From Nitrososphaerales archaeon TH5895 (GTDB lineage: Archaea; Thermoproteota; Nitrososphaeria; Nitrososphaerales; Nitrososphaeraceae): DNA of 6,532 nt. A program made the translations under genes and the position numbers. Below, in pieces: positions 1-5,240 of this stretch. The stretch lies in the NCBI GenBank assembly GCA_014523695.1, contig JAATVS010000464.1, forward strand, positions 1 to 6,532. Direction: 5' to 3'. Position 1 is the stretch's first letter; each line of letters starts with the position of its first letter. The notes beneath the pieces are model-generated. The model saw only the letters and a program-made list of their open reading frames with translations. It was not told where the DNA came from and ran no database searches.

Positions 1-126
1 AATCTCAAGATCTTCAAGCAAGATATCACTATCTTTGTCAGCATAAATCTTATCTGAACATTTCTGTATTACTTCTCCAAATCTTTTTACAAATAGATGA
101 TCTTTCTTGAGATCTGATGTTGCCAT
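1..126 (-). CDS. Hemerythrin-like (HHE) domain protein, N-terminal part, runs off left edge
   Basis: Reading the minus strand from the ATG whose first base is 126 gives 42 uninterrupted codons to the window edge. The product begins MATSDLKKDHLFVKRFGEVI and continues with an acidic, helix-forming stretch. The Leu-Lys-x-Asp-His at residues 6-10 followed by an amphipathic helix is typical of the first helix of hemerythrin/HHE cation-binding domains, where the His binds a di-iron centre. Such proteins bind oxygen or sense oxygen or iron in the cytoplasm, but the other ligands lie outside the window, so the role is not settled. The gene is divergent from the recombinase, with 62 bases between the start codons. 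No ribosome binding site precedes the ATG, and a TATA-like element lies about 31 bases upstream, consistent with a leaderless transcript. The call rests on one motif plus helix pattern; the gene itself is fairly sure, the family moderately so. Confidence 0.66.
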   Translation of the reverse strand, partial: MATSDLKKDHLFVKRFGEVIQKCSDKIYADKDSDILLEDLEI

Positions 127-188
127 ATGAAACACTTTATATGTCTCATCTACTTATATTTTTTTTTGGTTGGAAGCCAAAAAACAAG
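127..188. promoter_or_regulatory. Divergent promoter region with one possibly shared TATA element
   Basis: The gap between the hemerythrin-like start (126, minus) and the recombinase start (189, plus) contains CTTATATTT at 153-161 followed by a T run to 167. The centre at 157 is 31-32 bases from each start codon, which is the spacing of an archaeal TATA box from a leaderless start. Read on the minus strand the same bases give AAATATAAG preceded by an A run. A second TATA-like string at 136-142 is too close to the minus-strand start to serve it. This is inferred from spacing and composition only. Confidence 0.4.
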
Positions 189-1439
189 ATGGATAATACT
201 AATCCCAACTTAGATACAATTAGCAAGTACCTGGAAGTGATGCAGATAGAGACCAATCCAAGTAAGAGTTACGAGACCAGCACTAAAATAATCTTAAGAA
301 GCCTTTCTAAATTTCACAATGGTAAATCTTTCCTAAAAATGGAAAGGCAGGATATCATTTCGTATCTTACTTCATTTAGGAAATCAGAAGAATTAGATCC
401 ATTACATAAATGGATAGGAACATACAACAGATACCACACAATCCTAACTAAGTTTTTTAGATGGTTATACAATCCTACATTAGAACCTAGGCAAAGACCA
501 AAACCTGAGGTCACACATAATATACAACAGTTAAGGAGAAGAGAAGAATCAATTTACAAACCTACAGATTTATGGACCAAAGAAGAGGATCTGCTTTTCC
601 TAAAATACTGTCCAAGTATTAGAGACAGATGTTATCATACTATTAGTAGAGACTTATCAGCAAGACCTCATGAGATATTAGGACTAAAAATTAAGGATAT
701 TGTATTTAAGAAAGCAGGAGATAAGCAGTATGCTGAATGTCTTGTCAATGGGAAGACGGGATCCAGACATTTACCTTTGATTGATTCACTTCCATATATC
801 AAGGACTGGCTAGACCACCATCCAACTAGGAATAATACCAACAGCTATCTTATTTGCAGTAGAGATAGGAAAAACTATGCAGGTCACATGACCAGGTTTG
901 GTATAAATGGTGTATATAATAAATACAAATCAAGATTCTTTCCTAAGCTACTAGACAAAGATATTTCTGTAGAAGATAAAGATAAGATAAGAGAGCTACT
1001 AAAAAAACCTTGGAATTCATATATCAGAAGGCATAGTGCATTGACTGAAAAGAGTAGGTTTCTTAGAGAATCCACATTAAGACAACATGCTGGTTGGAGT
1101 CCTAGATCCAATATGCACCAAAAATATGTACATTATTTTAGTAATGTGAGTAATAACAGTATATTGCAAGAGTATGGAATTTTACCGAAGAATAATGAAG
1201 AAGTGAATATCTTGAAACCAAAACAATGTCCCAATTGTAACGAACAAAACAGACCAGACCAGAAATTTTGCGTTAAGTGCAGAATGGTATTAACATATGG
1301 TGCTTATAGTGAGACGTTAGAACTAGAACAAGATAAGGACAGAAGGATCGAAGATATGACAAAAAAGCAAGAGCAATTTGAAAGATTAATTCAGTCACTT
1401 ATTGATTCCGGGCAATTTAAACCTCTGGAGAACCAATAA
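189..1439 (+). CDS. Tyrosine recombinase (phage-type integrase) with C-terminal zinc ribbon
   Basis: This is a 416-residue site-specific recombinase that would break and rejoin DNA through a phosphotyrosine link. An N-terminal core-binding region (about residues 10-110) precedes the catalytic domain. The visible catalytic set is R159 in LSARPHEIL, K189 in NGKTGSRHLPL, R281 with the preceding YIR in YIRRHSALTEK, H300 and W303 in RQHAGW, and the likely nucleophile Y313 in HQKYVHY. The canonical HxxR box therefore reads YxxR. After the catalytic domain comes a four-cysteine zinc ribbon (C347, C350, C361, C364) and a short charged helix at the C-terminus. In-frame ATGs at 117 and 141 exist, but the first lies inside the divergent gene and both would translate the T-rich promoter; ATG 189 sits 32 bases from a TATA-like box and is preferred. 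All catalytic residues are present, so it is probably active. Its natural site is unknown: no tRNA or att core is visible nearby. Confidence 0.93.
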   Translation: MDNTNPNLDTISKYLEVMQIETNPSKSYETSTKIILRSLSKFHNGKSFLKMERQDIISYLTSFRKSEELDPLHKWIGTYNRYHTILTKFFRWLYNPTLEPRQRPKPEVTHNIQQLRRREESIYKPTDLWTKEEDLLFLKYCPSIRDRCYHTISRDLSARPHEILGLKIKDIVFKKAGDKQYAECLVNGKTGSRHLPLIDSLPYIKDWLDHHPTRNNTNSYLICSRDRKNYAGHMTRFGINGVYNKYKSRFFPKLLDKDISVEDKDKIRELLKKPWNSYIRRHSALTEKSRFLRESTLRQHAGWSPRSNMHQKYVHYFSNVSNNSILQEYGILPKNNEEVNILKPKQCPNCNEQNRPDQKFCVKCRMVLTYGAYSETLELEQDKDRRIEDMTKKQEQFERLIQSLIDSGQFKPLENQ

Positions 1440-1451
1440 TCCTCATTCGTT

Positions 1452-1626
1452 AGTTTGGGAAAGCTATAGATTCAACGAAGATACCAGCGGGTCAGATGGA
1501 ATATAGATGGCAGTATGCAGTACGAGATTTTGCTGGGAGGTCAATTCATATGTACTATAGTTCTAGAATAATATAGTATGAGAAAGAGGGTCTAGGCGAC
1601 TGAACGTAATGTTAGGTGTATATATC
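1452..1626. repeat. Diverged direct repeat, left copy
   Basis: This starts 12 bases after the recombinase stop and matches 3915-4033 in the same orientation. Two blocks are well kept. Bases 1452-1486 match 3915-3949 at 30 of 35 positions (AAAGCTAYAGATT to GAAGATACCA). Bases 1588-1626 match 3995-4033 at 34 of 39 positions, all five changes being transitions, and include GGTCTAGGCGAC and TGTTAGGTGTATATATC. The middle is about 55 bases longer here and only loosely alignable (GAATATA, TGCAG, ACGAGATT). No sustained reading frame runs through it on either strand. It ends just before the promoter of the four-gene cluster. It could be an element end, a conserved untranslated region, or a decayed gene fragment. 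Confidence 0.72.
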
Positions 1627-1663
1627 CGTGTTCAGGAGCTTTGTTACCAATGTAACTTTTTCA

Positions 1664-1680
1664 CTTTTATTTTTAAACTC
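1664..1680 (+). promoter_or_regulatory. Probable promoter of the four-gene cluster
   Basis: An AT-rich TATA-like stretch (TTTTATTTTTAAAC, 1665-1678) is centred about 27-30 bases before ATG 1701. No ribosome binding site lies before that ATG, so a leaderless transcript starting at or near 1701 is likely. The downstream genes in the cluster have purine-rich ribosome binding sites or tight coupling instead, as expected for internal genes of one transcript. Inferred from spacing and composition. Confidence 0.42.
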
Positions 1681-1700
1681 TATTTTGATAAAGCACAACT

Positions 1701-1859
1701 ATGGGTACAAAGAGTGTAAGGCATAGCCTTACGATAAATCATACAACATTTCTCCGTCTAAAAAAGAAAGGTTTCTTTGGAGAGTCATTTTCAGAGCTAA
1801 TTTCACGTATCATCGATGAATTGGATAACAATAACTCAAAGCAGGAAGGGACTTCCTAA
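1701..1859 (+). CDS. Small ribbon-helix-helix protein (antitoxin/CopG-like regulator)
   Basis: A 52-residue ORF begins ATG at 1701 (MGTKSVRHSLTINHTTFLRL) and ends TAA at 1857-1859. A short basic segment that could form the beta strand (SVRHSLTI) is followed by two helices, around residues 14-23 and 28-42, with GFFGESFSELISRIIDEL at the second. The G-E-S-F-S-E-L-I-S-R-I-I pattern is characteristic of ribbon-helix-helix proteins of the CopG and VapB-type antitoxin families, which bind DNA as dimers and often repress their own operon. The C-terminus is a polar tail. No PIN-domain or other recognisable toxin follows, so a toxin-antitoxin role is not supported; a regulator of the downstream genes fits better. 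It is the first gene of the cluster, 35 bases before the next start. A 7-base inverted repeat lies in its first codons and could be its operator. Confidence 0.74.
   Translation: MGTKSVRHSLTINHTTFLRLKKKGFFGESFSELISRIIDELDNNNSKQEGTS
1716..1732. repeat. Inverted repeat in the first codons of the ribbon-helix-helix gene
   Basis: GTAAGGC, a 3-base spacer ATA, then GCCTTAC: two perfect 7-base arms covering codons 6-11 of the gene. It begins 15 bases after the start codon. If transcription starts at or near the ATG, a protein bound here would block initiation or early elongation, and the RNA could also fold into a small hairpin. Ribbon-helix-helix dimers usually recognise short palindromes near their own start, so autoregulation is a reasonable guess. 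A 7-base palindrome can also occur by chance. Confidence 0.5.
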
Positions 1860-1873
1860 AATTGAAGACGGCA

Positions 1874-1880
1874 GGGAGGA
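1874..1880 (+). promoter_or_regulatory. Strong ribosome binding site before the Cys/His-rich small gene
   Basis: GGGAGGA is an excellent match to the anti-Shine-Dalgarno of archaeal 16S rRNA, placed 14 bases before GTG 1895. That spacing is somewhat long. A rare ATT start at 1886 or a TTG at 1862 in the same frame are alternatives, the latter without benefit from this site. A TTG at 1887 in another frame hits a stop after two further codons, so the site is best explained by the small gene. Confidence 0.5.
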
Positions 1881-1894
1881 ATACAATTGATTTT

Positions 1895-2020
1895 GTGAGT
1901 CGTTACTGTCGTAATTCCCAACACACAGATTGTGCCGGTGCCTGGGCAGGTCTAGGATTAGAAATACAAATAGCTTGCAGCTGCAGCTGCCATAAAAAGG
2001 GAGATCTTAAGCATGAGTAA
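1895..2020 (+). CDS. 41-residue Cys/His-rich protein, probable zinc-binding, stop overlaps next start
   Basis: From GTG 1895 the frame encodes a protein starting VSRYCRNSQHTDCAGAW, continuing through GLGLEIQ, and ending with ACSCSCHKKG and a charged tail; stop TAA at 2018-2020. Potential metal ligands are C5, H10, C13, C28, C30, C32 and H33, a spacing that would suit one compact zinc site. From memory, nitrososphaerial genomes hold many tiny proteins of the pattern CxxxxHxxC...WxGLG...CxCxCH, none with a defined role that I know. Support for a real gene comes from the ligand pattern, the GGGAGGA site upstream, and the 8-base overlap ATGAGTAA with the next gene, which suggests translational coupling. 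The start is uncertain: TTG 1862 would add 11 residues. It lacks a signal peptide or membrane segment, so a cytoplasmic role, perhaps nucleic-acid binding or partner binding, is inferred. Confidence 0.7.
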   Translation: MSRYCRNSQHTDCAGAWAGLGLEIQIACSCSCHKKGDLKHE

Positions 2021-2711
2021 GTTGACACTTAAGCAGCCCTCTGAACAATTAAGACAGAAATTAGATAATATTGTGAAACACTTCCAGAACTGTACTACAT
2101 TAATCGATGATGCCTTCGCTTTAGGATTAAAAGAAGGTTTTTCAGTGAAGGAAATCAGCCAAATGATGAGGAAACGGCTAGCCCACTTAGGTTATGATCC
2201 CCGTTCCATCCGAAGAGCGCTACCATCCTCAGCAAAAGATGTATCAAAGACTAGGAAGGATTATCTCATTAGAAACCAAGAGAATAGCAATAACGATAAG
2301 CTGGATGAGGACATTATGTCCTCATTCGAGAGTCGTACCTACTATGACGAAAATCAGCAAGGTGCATCAGTTAATGTTGTCCATGAATTACAAAATAAAA
2401 TTAAGTTACTTGAAGAACAGCTTAGCCTAGAACGTGCTAAGAATGAAGACCTAACTATACAACGTAATAATGCAATTGAGACCTTGGACCAATTGGGAAA
2501 AAAAAGAAGAGTTGTGCATGATTCCACAGATATTTTAATTATAACAAAAGATAGCTTTCCTCCTGATTTCGGTCTAGTGTTTTCTTCGCTAGATCATGTC
2601 TTTGCGGTCGAATTTAGAGGAACAAAGATTTTGGATATTAGTGTGCTAACACAAAGACAAGTACAGGATCAAGAACAATACGGAATCGACAACCTTCATC
2701 CGAGATCGTAA
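2013..2711 (+). CDS. HTH-like plus coiled-coil protein of unknown function, archaeal accessory family
   Basis: This 232-residue protein starts ATG 2013 with AAGGGAG at 1997-2003, nine bases upstream, as its ribosome binding site. Residues about 25-72 form a helical segment with GLKEGFSVKEISQMMRKRL and GYDPRSIRRALP, resembling the small N-terminal domains I recall from many thaumarchaeal accessory proteins, where SVKEIS and RSIRRAL would be the turn and recognition parts of a DNA-binding fold. Residues 73-117 are polar and probably disordered. Residues 120-162 form a strong coiled coil (ELQNKIKLLEEQLSLERA), then a basic patch GKKRR. Residues 171-210 look like a small folded beta-rich domain (ILIITKDSFPPDFG, then VFAVEFRGTKILDI). 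The end is polar. It overlaps the Cys/His-rich gene by 8 bases and precedes the 363-residue gene by 3, so the three are probably co-translated. A decayed second copy of residues 144-197 lies at 5061-5221, showing the family is repeated in this genome. A DNA-binding, self-associating protein is inferred; no enzymatic motif is visible. Confidence 0.88.
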   Translation: MSKLTLKQPSEQLRQKLDNIVKHFQNCTTLIDDAFALGLKEGFSVKEISQMMRKRLAHLGYDPRSIRRALPSSAKDVSKTRKDYLIRNQENSNNDKLDEDIMSSFESRTYYDENQQGASVNVVHELQNKIKLLEEQLSLERAKNEDLTIQRNNAIETLDQLGKKRRVVHDSTDILIITKDSFPPDFGLVFSSLDHVFAVEFRGTKILDISVLTQRQVQDQEQYGIDNLHPRS

Positions 2712-2714
2712 CAG

Positions 2715-3806
2715 ATGAATTTCAACAGTACACCACTAACTAATGACAAAATTAAGCCACTAGCATTTGTAGTACAGGGTTTTTCAGATTCCAGATCATA
2801 CAGGTGTTCTAAAGAAATTGAAAGTATTGCCATGGAATCTTATAGACGTAGTGGAAAGGGTATCGCATTCACCATATTACTTGAAAAAGGACTAGCTCAT
2901 AGTAAGAGGCAGGCACAAAACACACTGAAGTACCATGTCCGAACAGGGGTCCTATTTACTCTAGCAAATACAAGACCTCAACAATACTATCCCACTTGCC
3001 TAAAATCAGAAATAATGAAAGCTAAGCTTCAAAATTACACCAATGAACGTATATGGATACCCTCCTCTCCTATCTCTCCTTATTCTTTCTTAGCAAAGGG
3101 ATCGGCAGCTGCAGCCCCACTTAGTCAATGTTTTGAATATATAACAATTCACACGCTTAAGGATTATGTCCTCCCATTACTTCTAGAAGCTCCTCTATTT
3201 TTACATAATCTACGATTCAAAACAAAGATTATCAAAGACTGTTATTCAGAGCTAGATCTTCCATACCACAAGAAGAATAAGGGGAAGTATCACCATGAAA
3301 TTATTGGTACGACTATGATAGAATATATTCTGTATACCAATGGTACTGTGGATATATTCACAACCTGTAGTAATCATCCATATAGAATAGAAACCGAACA
3401 GGATAGATTTCGTCTAATTGCGTTCTTCGGACAGATTAGAGCTGGTCTCATTTATCTATTAAACGACAAACATGAGAGAATAGTGCAGGATATTTCAGAA
3501 TGGGAACTTATTGACTGCGACTTAAATAAGGACATCAAGGTCAGTGATTTATTACACTATAACGCAATCAAGATCCGGGTAAAGCATTTAGATCATCTGT
3601 TTGGTGTATATATCAAGGCAATGGGAACAGATACTGTCTGCAGAGTAGAAGAAAATAAACGCTTCAGGAAGCCAATAATAGATTCCATAAACGACATTTT
3701 TAATCCGACAGAAGAATTGAAGAAACGAGTTGATGCAATTTACATTATTGTAAGCAGATTAGCTGGTCAAAACCAGATTAATAATAGGATGAACAGTGTT
3801 GGGTAG
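2715..3806 (+). CDS. 363-residue protein with winged-helix-like N-terminus and large uncharacterised C-terminal domain
   Basis: ATG 2715 follows the previous stop by three bases with no separate ribosome binding site, indicating coupling. Residues about 33-95 look like a winged helix: helices ESIAMESYRR and AFTILLEKGLAHSKRQAQNT, then the helix-to-wing LKYHVRTGVLFTLANTRPQQYYPT. Residues 115-140 are Pro/Ser/Ala-rich and act as a linker. Residues about 145-335 form a large domain with recurring features I associate with a multi-copy nitrososphaerial family: the LPLLLEAPLFLHNL segment, SELDLPYHKKNKGKYHHEIIG, YTNGTVDIFTTCSNHPYRI, FGQIRAGLIYLLNDKHERIV, IKIRVKHLDHLFGVYIKAMG and INDIFNP. The H/E/D-rich strings (KGKYHHEIIG, VKHLDHLF) are candidates for metal or nucleic-acid contacts, but no known nuclease, polymerase or transposase motif can be assigned. 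No transmembrane segment or signal peptide is seen. It is the last gene of the cluster and is followed by the right repeat copy. Function unknown; DNA binding is inferred from the N-terminus. Confidence 0.9.
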   Translation: MNFNSTPLTNDKIKPLAFVVQGFSDSRSYRCSKEIESIAMESYRRSGKGIAFTILLEKGLAHSKRQAQNTLKYHVRTGVLFTLANTRPQQYYPTCLKSEIMKAKLQNYTNERIWIPSSPISPYSFLAKGSAAAAPLSQCFEYITIHTLKDYVLPLLLEAPLFLHNLRFKTKIIKDCYSELDLPYHKKNKGKYHHEIIGTTMIEYILYTNGTVDIFTTCSNHPYRIETEQDRFRLIAFFGQIRAGLIYLLNDKHERIVQDISEWELIDCDLNKDIKVSDLLHYNAIKIRVKHLDHLFGVYIKAMGTDTVCRVEENKRFRKPIIDSINDIFNPTEELKKRVDAIYIIVSRLAGQNQINNRMNSVG

Positions 3807-3914
3807 AGCTAATTAGTCTACAAAAATTTCCTTAAAAGACACCCTAGAGACAATCTTAATGAGAAGGATTTACGCCTTACATTTCAATAGCTTACATGTT
3901 TCAGAGGAATCATC

Positions 3915-4033
3915 AGTTTTGGAAAGCTACAGATTTGATGAAGATACCATCTGAATATAAAATGCATGCAGACGAGATTGTTCCAGTGAACTAAAGGTCT
4001 AGGCGACCGAATATAGTGTTAGGTGTATATATC
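3915..4033. repeat. Diverged direct repeat, right copy
   Basis: This begins 108 bases after the 363-residue gene's stop and matches 1452-1626 in direct orientation. The outer blocks 3915-3949 and 3995-4033 are conserved at 30/35 and 34/39 positions; the interior is shorter than in the left copy. It ends about ten bases before a truncated VOC-domain gene fragment, so its right edge may mark a junction. Together the copies bracket the four-gene cluster. The 108 bases between the stop at 3806 and the repeat contain no ORF or clear terminator that I can see. Confidence 0.72.
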
Positions 4034-4042
4034 ATATGTTGA

Positions 4043-4228
4043 AGAAGTCCCATCGGGGCTATCCTATTCTTGAATAAAAAAATTATTCAGAATGGAGGAA
4101 CAAAGCATAGTGAATTCTGGAGTCCTGTTGAGGGTAAAGAGTATAGATTAGTATATTGCAAGGATCCGTTTGGCAACTTCATCGAAATTTTTACACATGA
4201 TTATAAATCATTTATTACTCGTAAGTAG
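4043..4228 (+). pseudogene. C-terminal fragment of a VOC (glyoxalase/bleomycin-resistance-like) gene
   Basis: The plus frame between a TGA at 4040-4042 and TAG at 4226-4228 encodes FLNKKIIQNGGTKHSEFW, then VEGKEYRLVYCKDPFGNFIE and IFTHDY. The Y-x-K-D-P-F-G-N-x-I-E-I string is the hallmark last strand pair of vicinal-oxygen-chelate domains (usual form DPDGNxIE), in which the Glu is a metal ligand. Intact family members are usually about 120-160 residues; here roughly the last 55 remain, there is no in-frame ATG, and nothing upstream resembles the N-terminal half. The fragment starts just after the right repeat copy, suggesting the gene was cut by insertion or deletion at that point. The family assignment is fairly sure, the cause of truncation inferred. 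Confidence 0.72.
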
Positions 4229-4370
4229 TAAATATAATAAGCCAAACTGGGAGAGTAATTAGGACCCCTCGTTGAGATCGGTTAATATTGAGCTCACACC
4301 CTCCATTTTTAATAATAATCAGAATACGTTATAGTATATGTCCTCACTAGGTTTAACAATTTCTGAGAGT

Positions 4371-4992
4371 CTATTTGAAAGCCGTAATCACACTGAGCCA
4401 CCTTGGATAGCCATATGAATTTTCGATTTTGGTTTATCGATAGGAAAATTTGAGAGCAGCTCATCACTAGCTATTGATAGCTTTTCCTCTACTTCACCAT
4501 TCCCGAAATACTCTAACGCAAGGCTCCACCATGAACTGTTATCGAACATTAATCCAGTAACTTCGATAGCGCATGCGGCATTCGGGGTTAGCAAAGCGAA
4601 CTTCAATAAATTCATCTCTTGAAATTATGTATTTTCTTTGTATTAGACTTTTTTCAATTTTTATCCAGTCAAATCTAGTTAAGATTGATTCCAAACCTAA
4701 TATAGGGCTTCTATCATTCCATTCCCAACGTGTCCAATGTTCAGCTCTTCCAGTGATTTTAAGATCCTTAGATACATATTCAAACTACTTATTGAGTTAC
4801 TTTATTTCAAGTCTCTTCCTACTCAATTTGACTCCACGATGAGTCTGAATCCTTTACAAGTAAGTAATAGTCTTCTCTTGGAGTCTCAATATTTAGATGA
4901 TTCTGACCCGGAAGATCAATCTCGAACCACTCCTTCACGATCTGTGGCAAGGTTCCTCTATAAAACCATCTAAGTTCAAGTGAGCTAAGCAC
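4371..4992 (-). pseudogene. Degraded conserved hypothetical gene (three frameshifts, two internal stops)
   Basis: Reading the minus strand from a GTG at 4992, the first frame gives LELRWFYRGTLPQIVKEWF and REDYYLLVKDSD before a stop at 4819-4821. Near 4829 the frame shifts to KLSRKRLEIK, which continues through stops at 4797-4799 and 4785-4787 into ITGRAEHWTRWEW and SLIQRKYIISRDEF. Around 4575-4580 it shifts again to CAIEVTGLMFDNSSWWSLAL, then near 4420 to NSYGYPRWLSVITAFK with a stop at 4371-4373. These segments, in this order, match from memory an uncharacterised family of about 200 residues found in cyanobacteria and some archaea (W-F-Y-x-G-T-x-P, then K-L-R-x-x-x-L-E-I-K-W, then G-x-A-E-x-W, then W-W-S-L-A-x-E, then S-Y-x-Y-P-x-W-L). 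The reconstructed length, about 207 codons, fits a complete former gene. It is certainly non-functional as written unless the sequence has errors. Family function is unknown to me. Confidence 0.78.
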
Positions 4993-5060
4993 AACGGCTA
5001 GGTTTGTTGAAGGTATCCTATTAAGGTATGGTCGTTTTAGTAATCGTAACACGTAAACGG

Positions 5061-5221
5061 AACGAAGACCTAAGTGTACAACGTAATAATCCAATTCACA
5101 GGTTGCACCAAATGGTAAATAAAATAAAGCCGTGCATGATGTCCACAGGTACTTTGATTATAACGAAAGATAGCTTCCCTCCCGATTCCGGTCGAATATT
5201 CTCTTCAAGATCATGTCTTTG
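5061..5221 (+). pseudogene. Decayed partial copy of the 232-residue coiled-coil gene
   Basis: This stretch aligns with 2442-2604, that is residues 144-197 of the cluster's coiled-coil protein. Shared strings include NEDL, QRNN, LIITKDSFPPD and, at DNA level, CAACGTAATAAT and AGATCATGTCTTTG. Many differences in the conserved parts are silent (ACA/ACG, TTT/TTC, CCT/CCC), so the ancestor was probably under protein-level selection. Small compensating shifts occur around 5133-5145, and deletions after 5205 break the frame, which then ends at TGA 5238-5240. Nothing upstream matches the first 143 residues; instead the minus-strand pseudogene begins there at 4992. No functional product is expected. 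Confidence 0.75.
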
Positions 5222-5240
5222 TGATAGGAACAGCTATTGA

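Noticed and set aside
117..188. A 24-residue N-terminal extension of the recombinase from ATG 117, with a hydrophobic stretch.
   Set aside because: It overlaps the start of the divergent hemerythrin-like gene and translates the T-rich promoter; recombinases do not carry such a leader.
1588..1626. Part of a tRNA or other known RNA, because GGTCTAGGCGAC is so well conserved in both repeats.
   Set aside because: No cloverleaf or strong hairpin can be formed by eye; left as a repeat of unknown nature.
1977..1990. Perfect 14-base palindrome GCAGCTGCAGCTGC just before the coiled-coil gene, tempting as an operator.
   Set aside because: It is explained by alternating TGC and AGC codons for the CSCSC string of the Cys/His-rich protein; GGCAGCTGCAGCC also appears in the Ala-rich linker of the 363-residue gene. 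A regulatory use is possible but not needed.
4229..4370. Possible gene between the VOC fragment and the minus-strand pseudogene.
   Set aside because: Stops are frequent in all frames (for example TAA at 4229 and nearby); nothing recognisable was found.
4573..4842. A plus-strand open frame of 89 codons.
   Set aside because: It is antisense to the minus-strand pseudogene, whose motifs are recognisable; the plus-strand peptide has no family-like features.
4921..4945. A tRNA T-arm-like string on the minus strand (GTGGTTCGAGATTG).
   Set aside because: It encodes part of KEWFEID in the pseudogene, and no acceptor, D-arm or anticodon arm could be built around it.
5028..5240. An intact 70-codon gene starting ATG 5028.
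   Set aside because: Only the segment from about 5061 resembles a protein family, and its end is frameshifted relative to the intact copy; the first residues have no counterpart.
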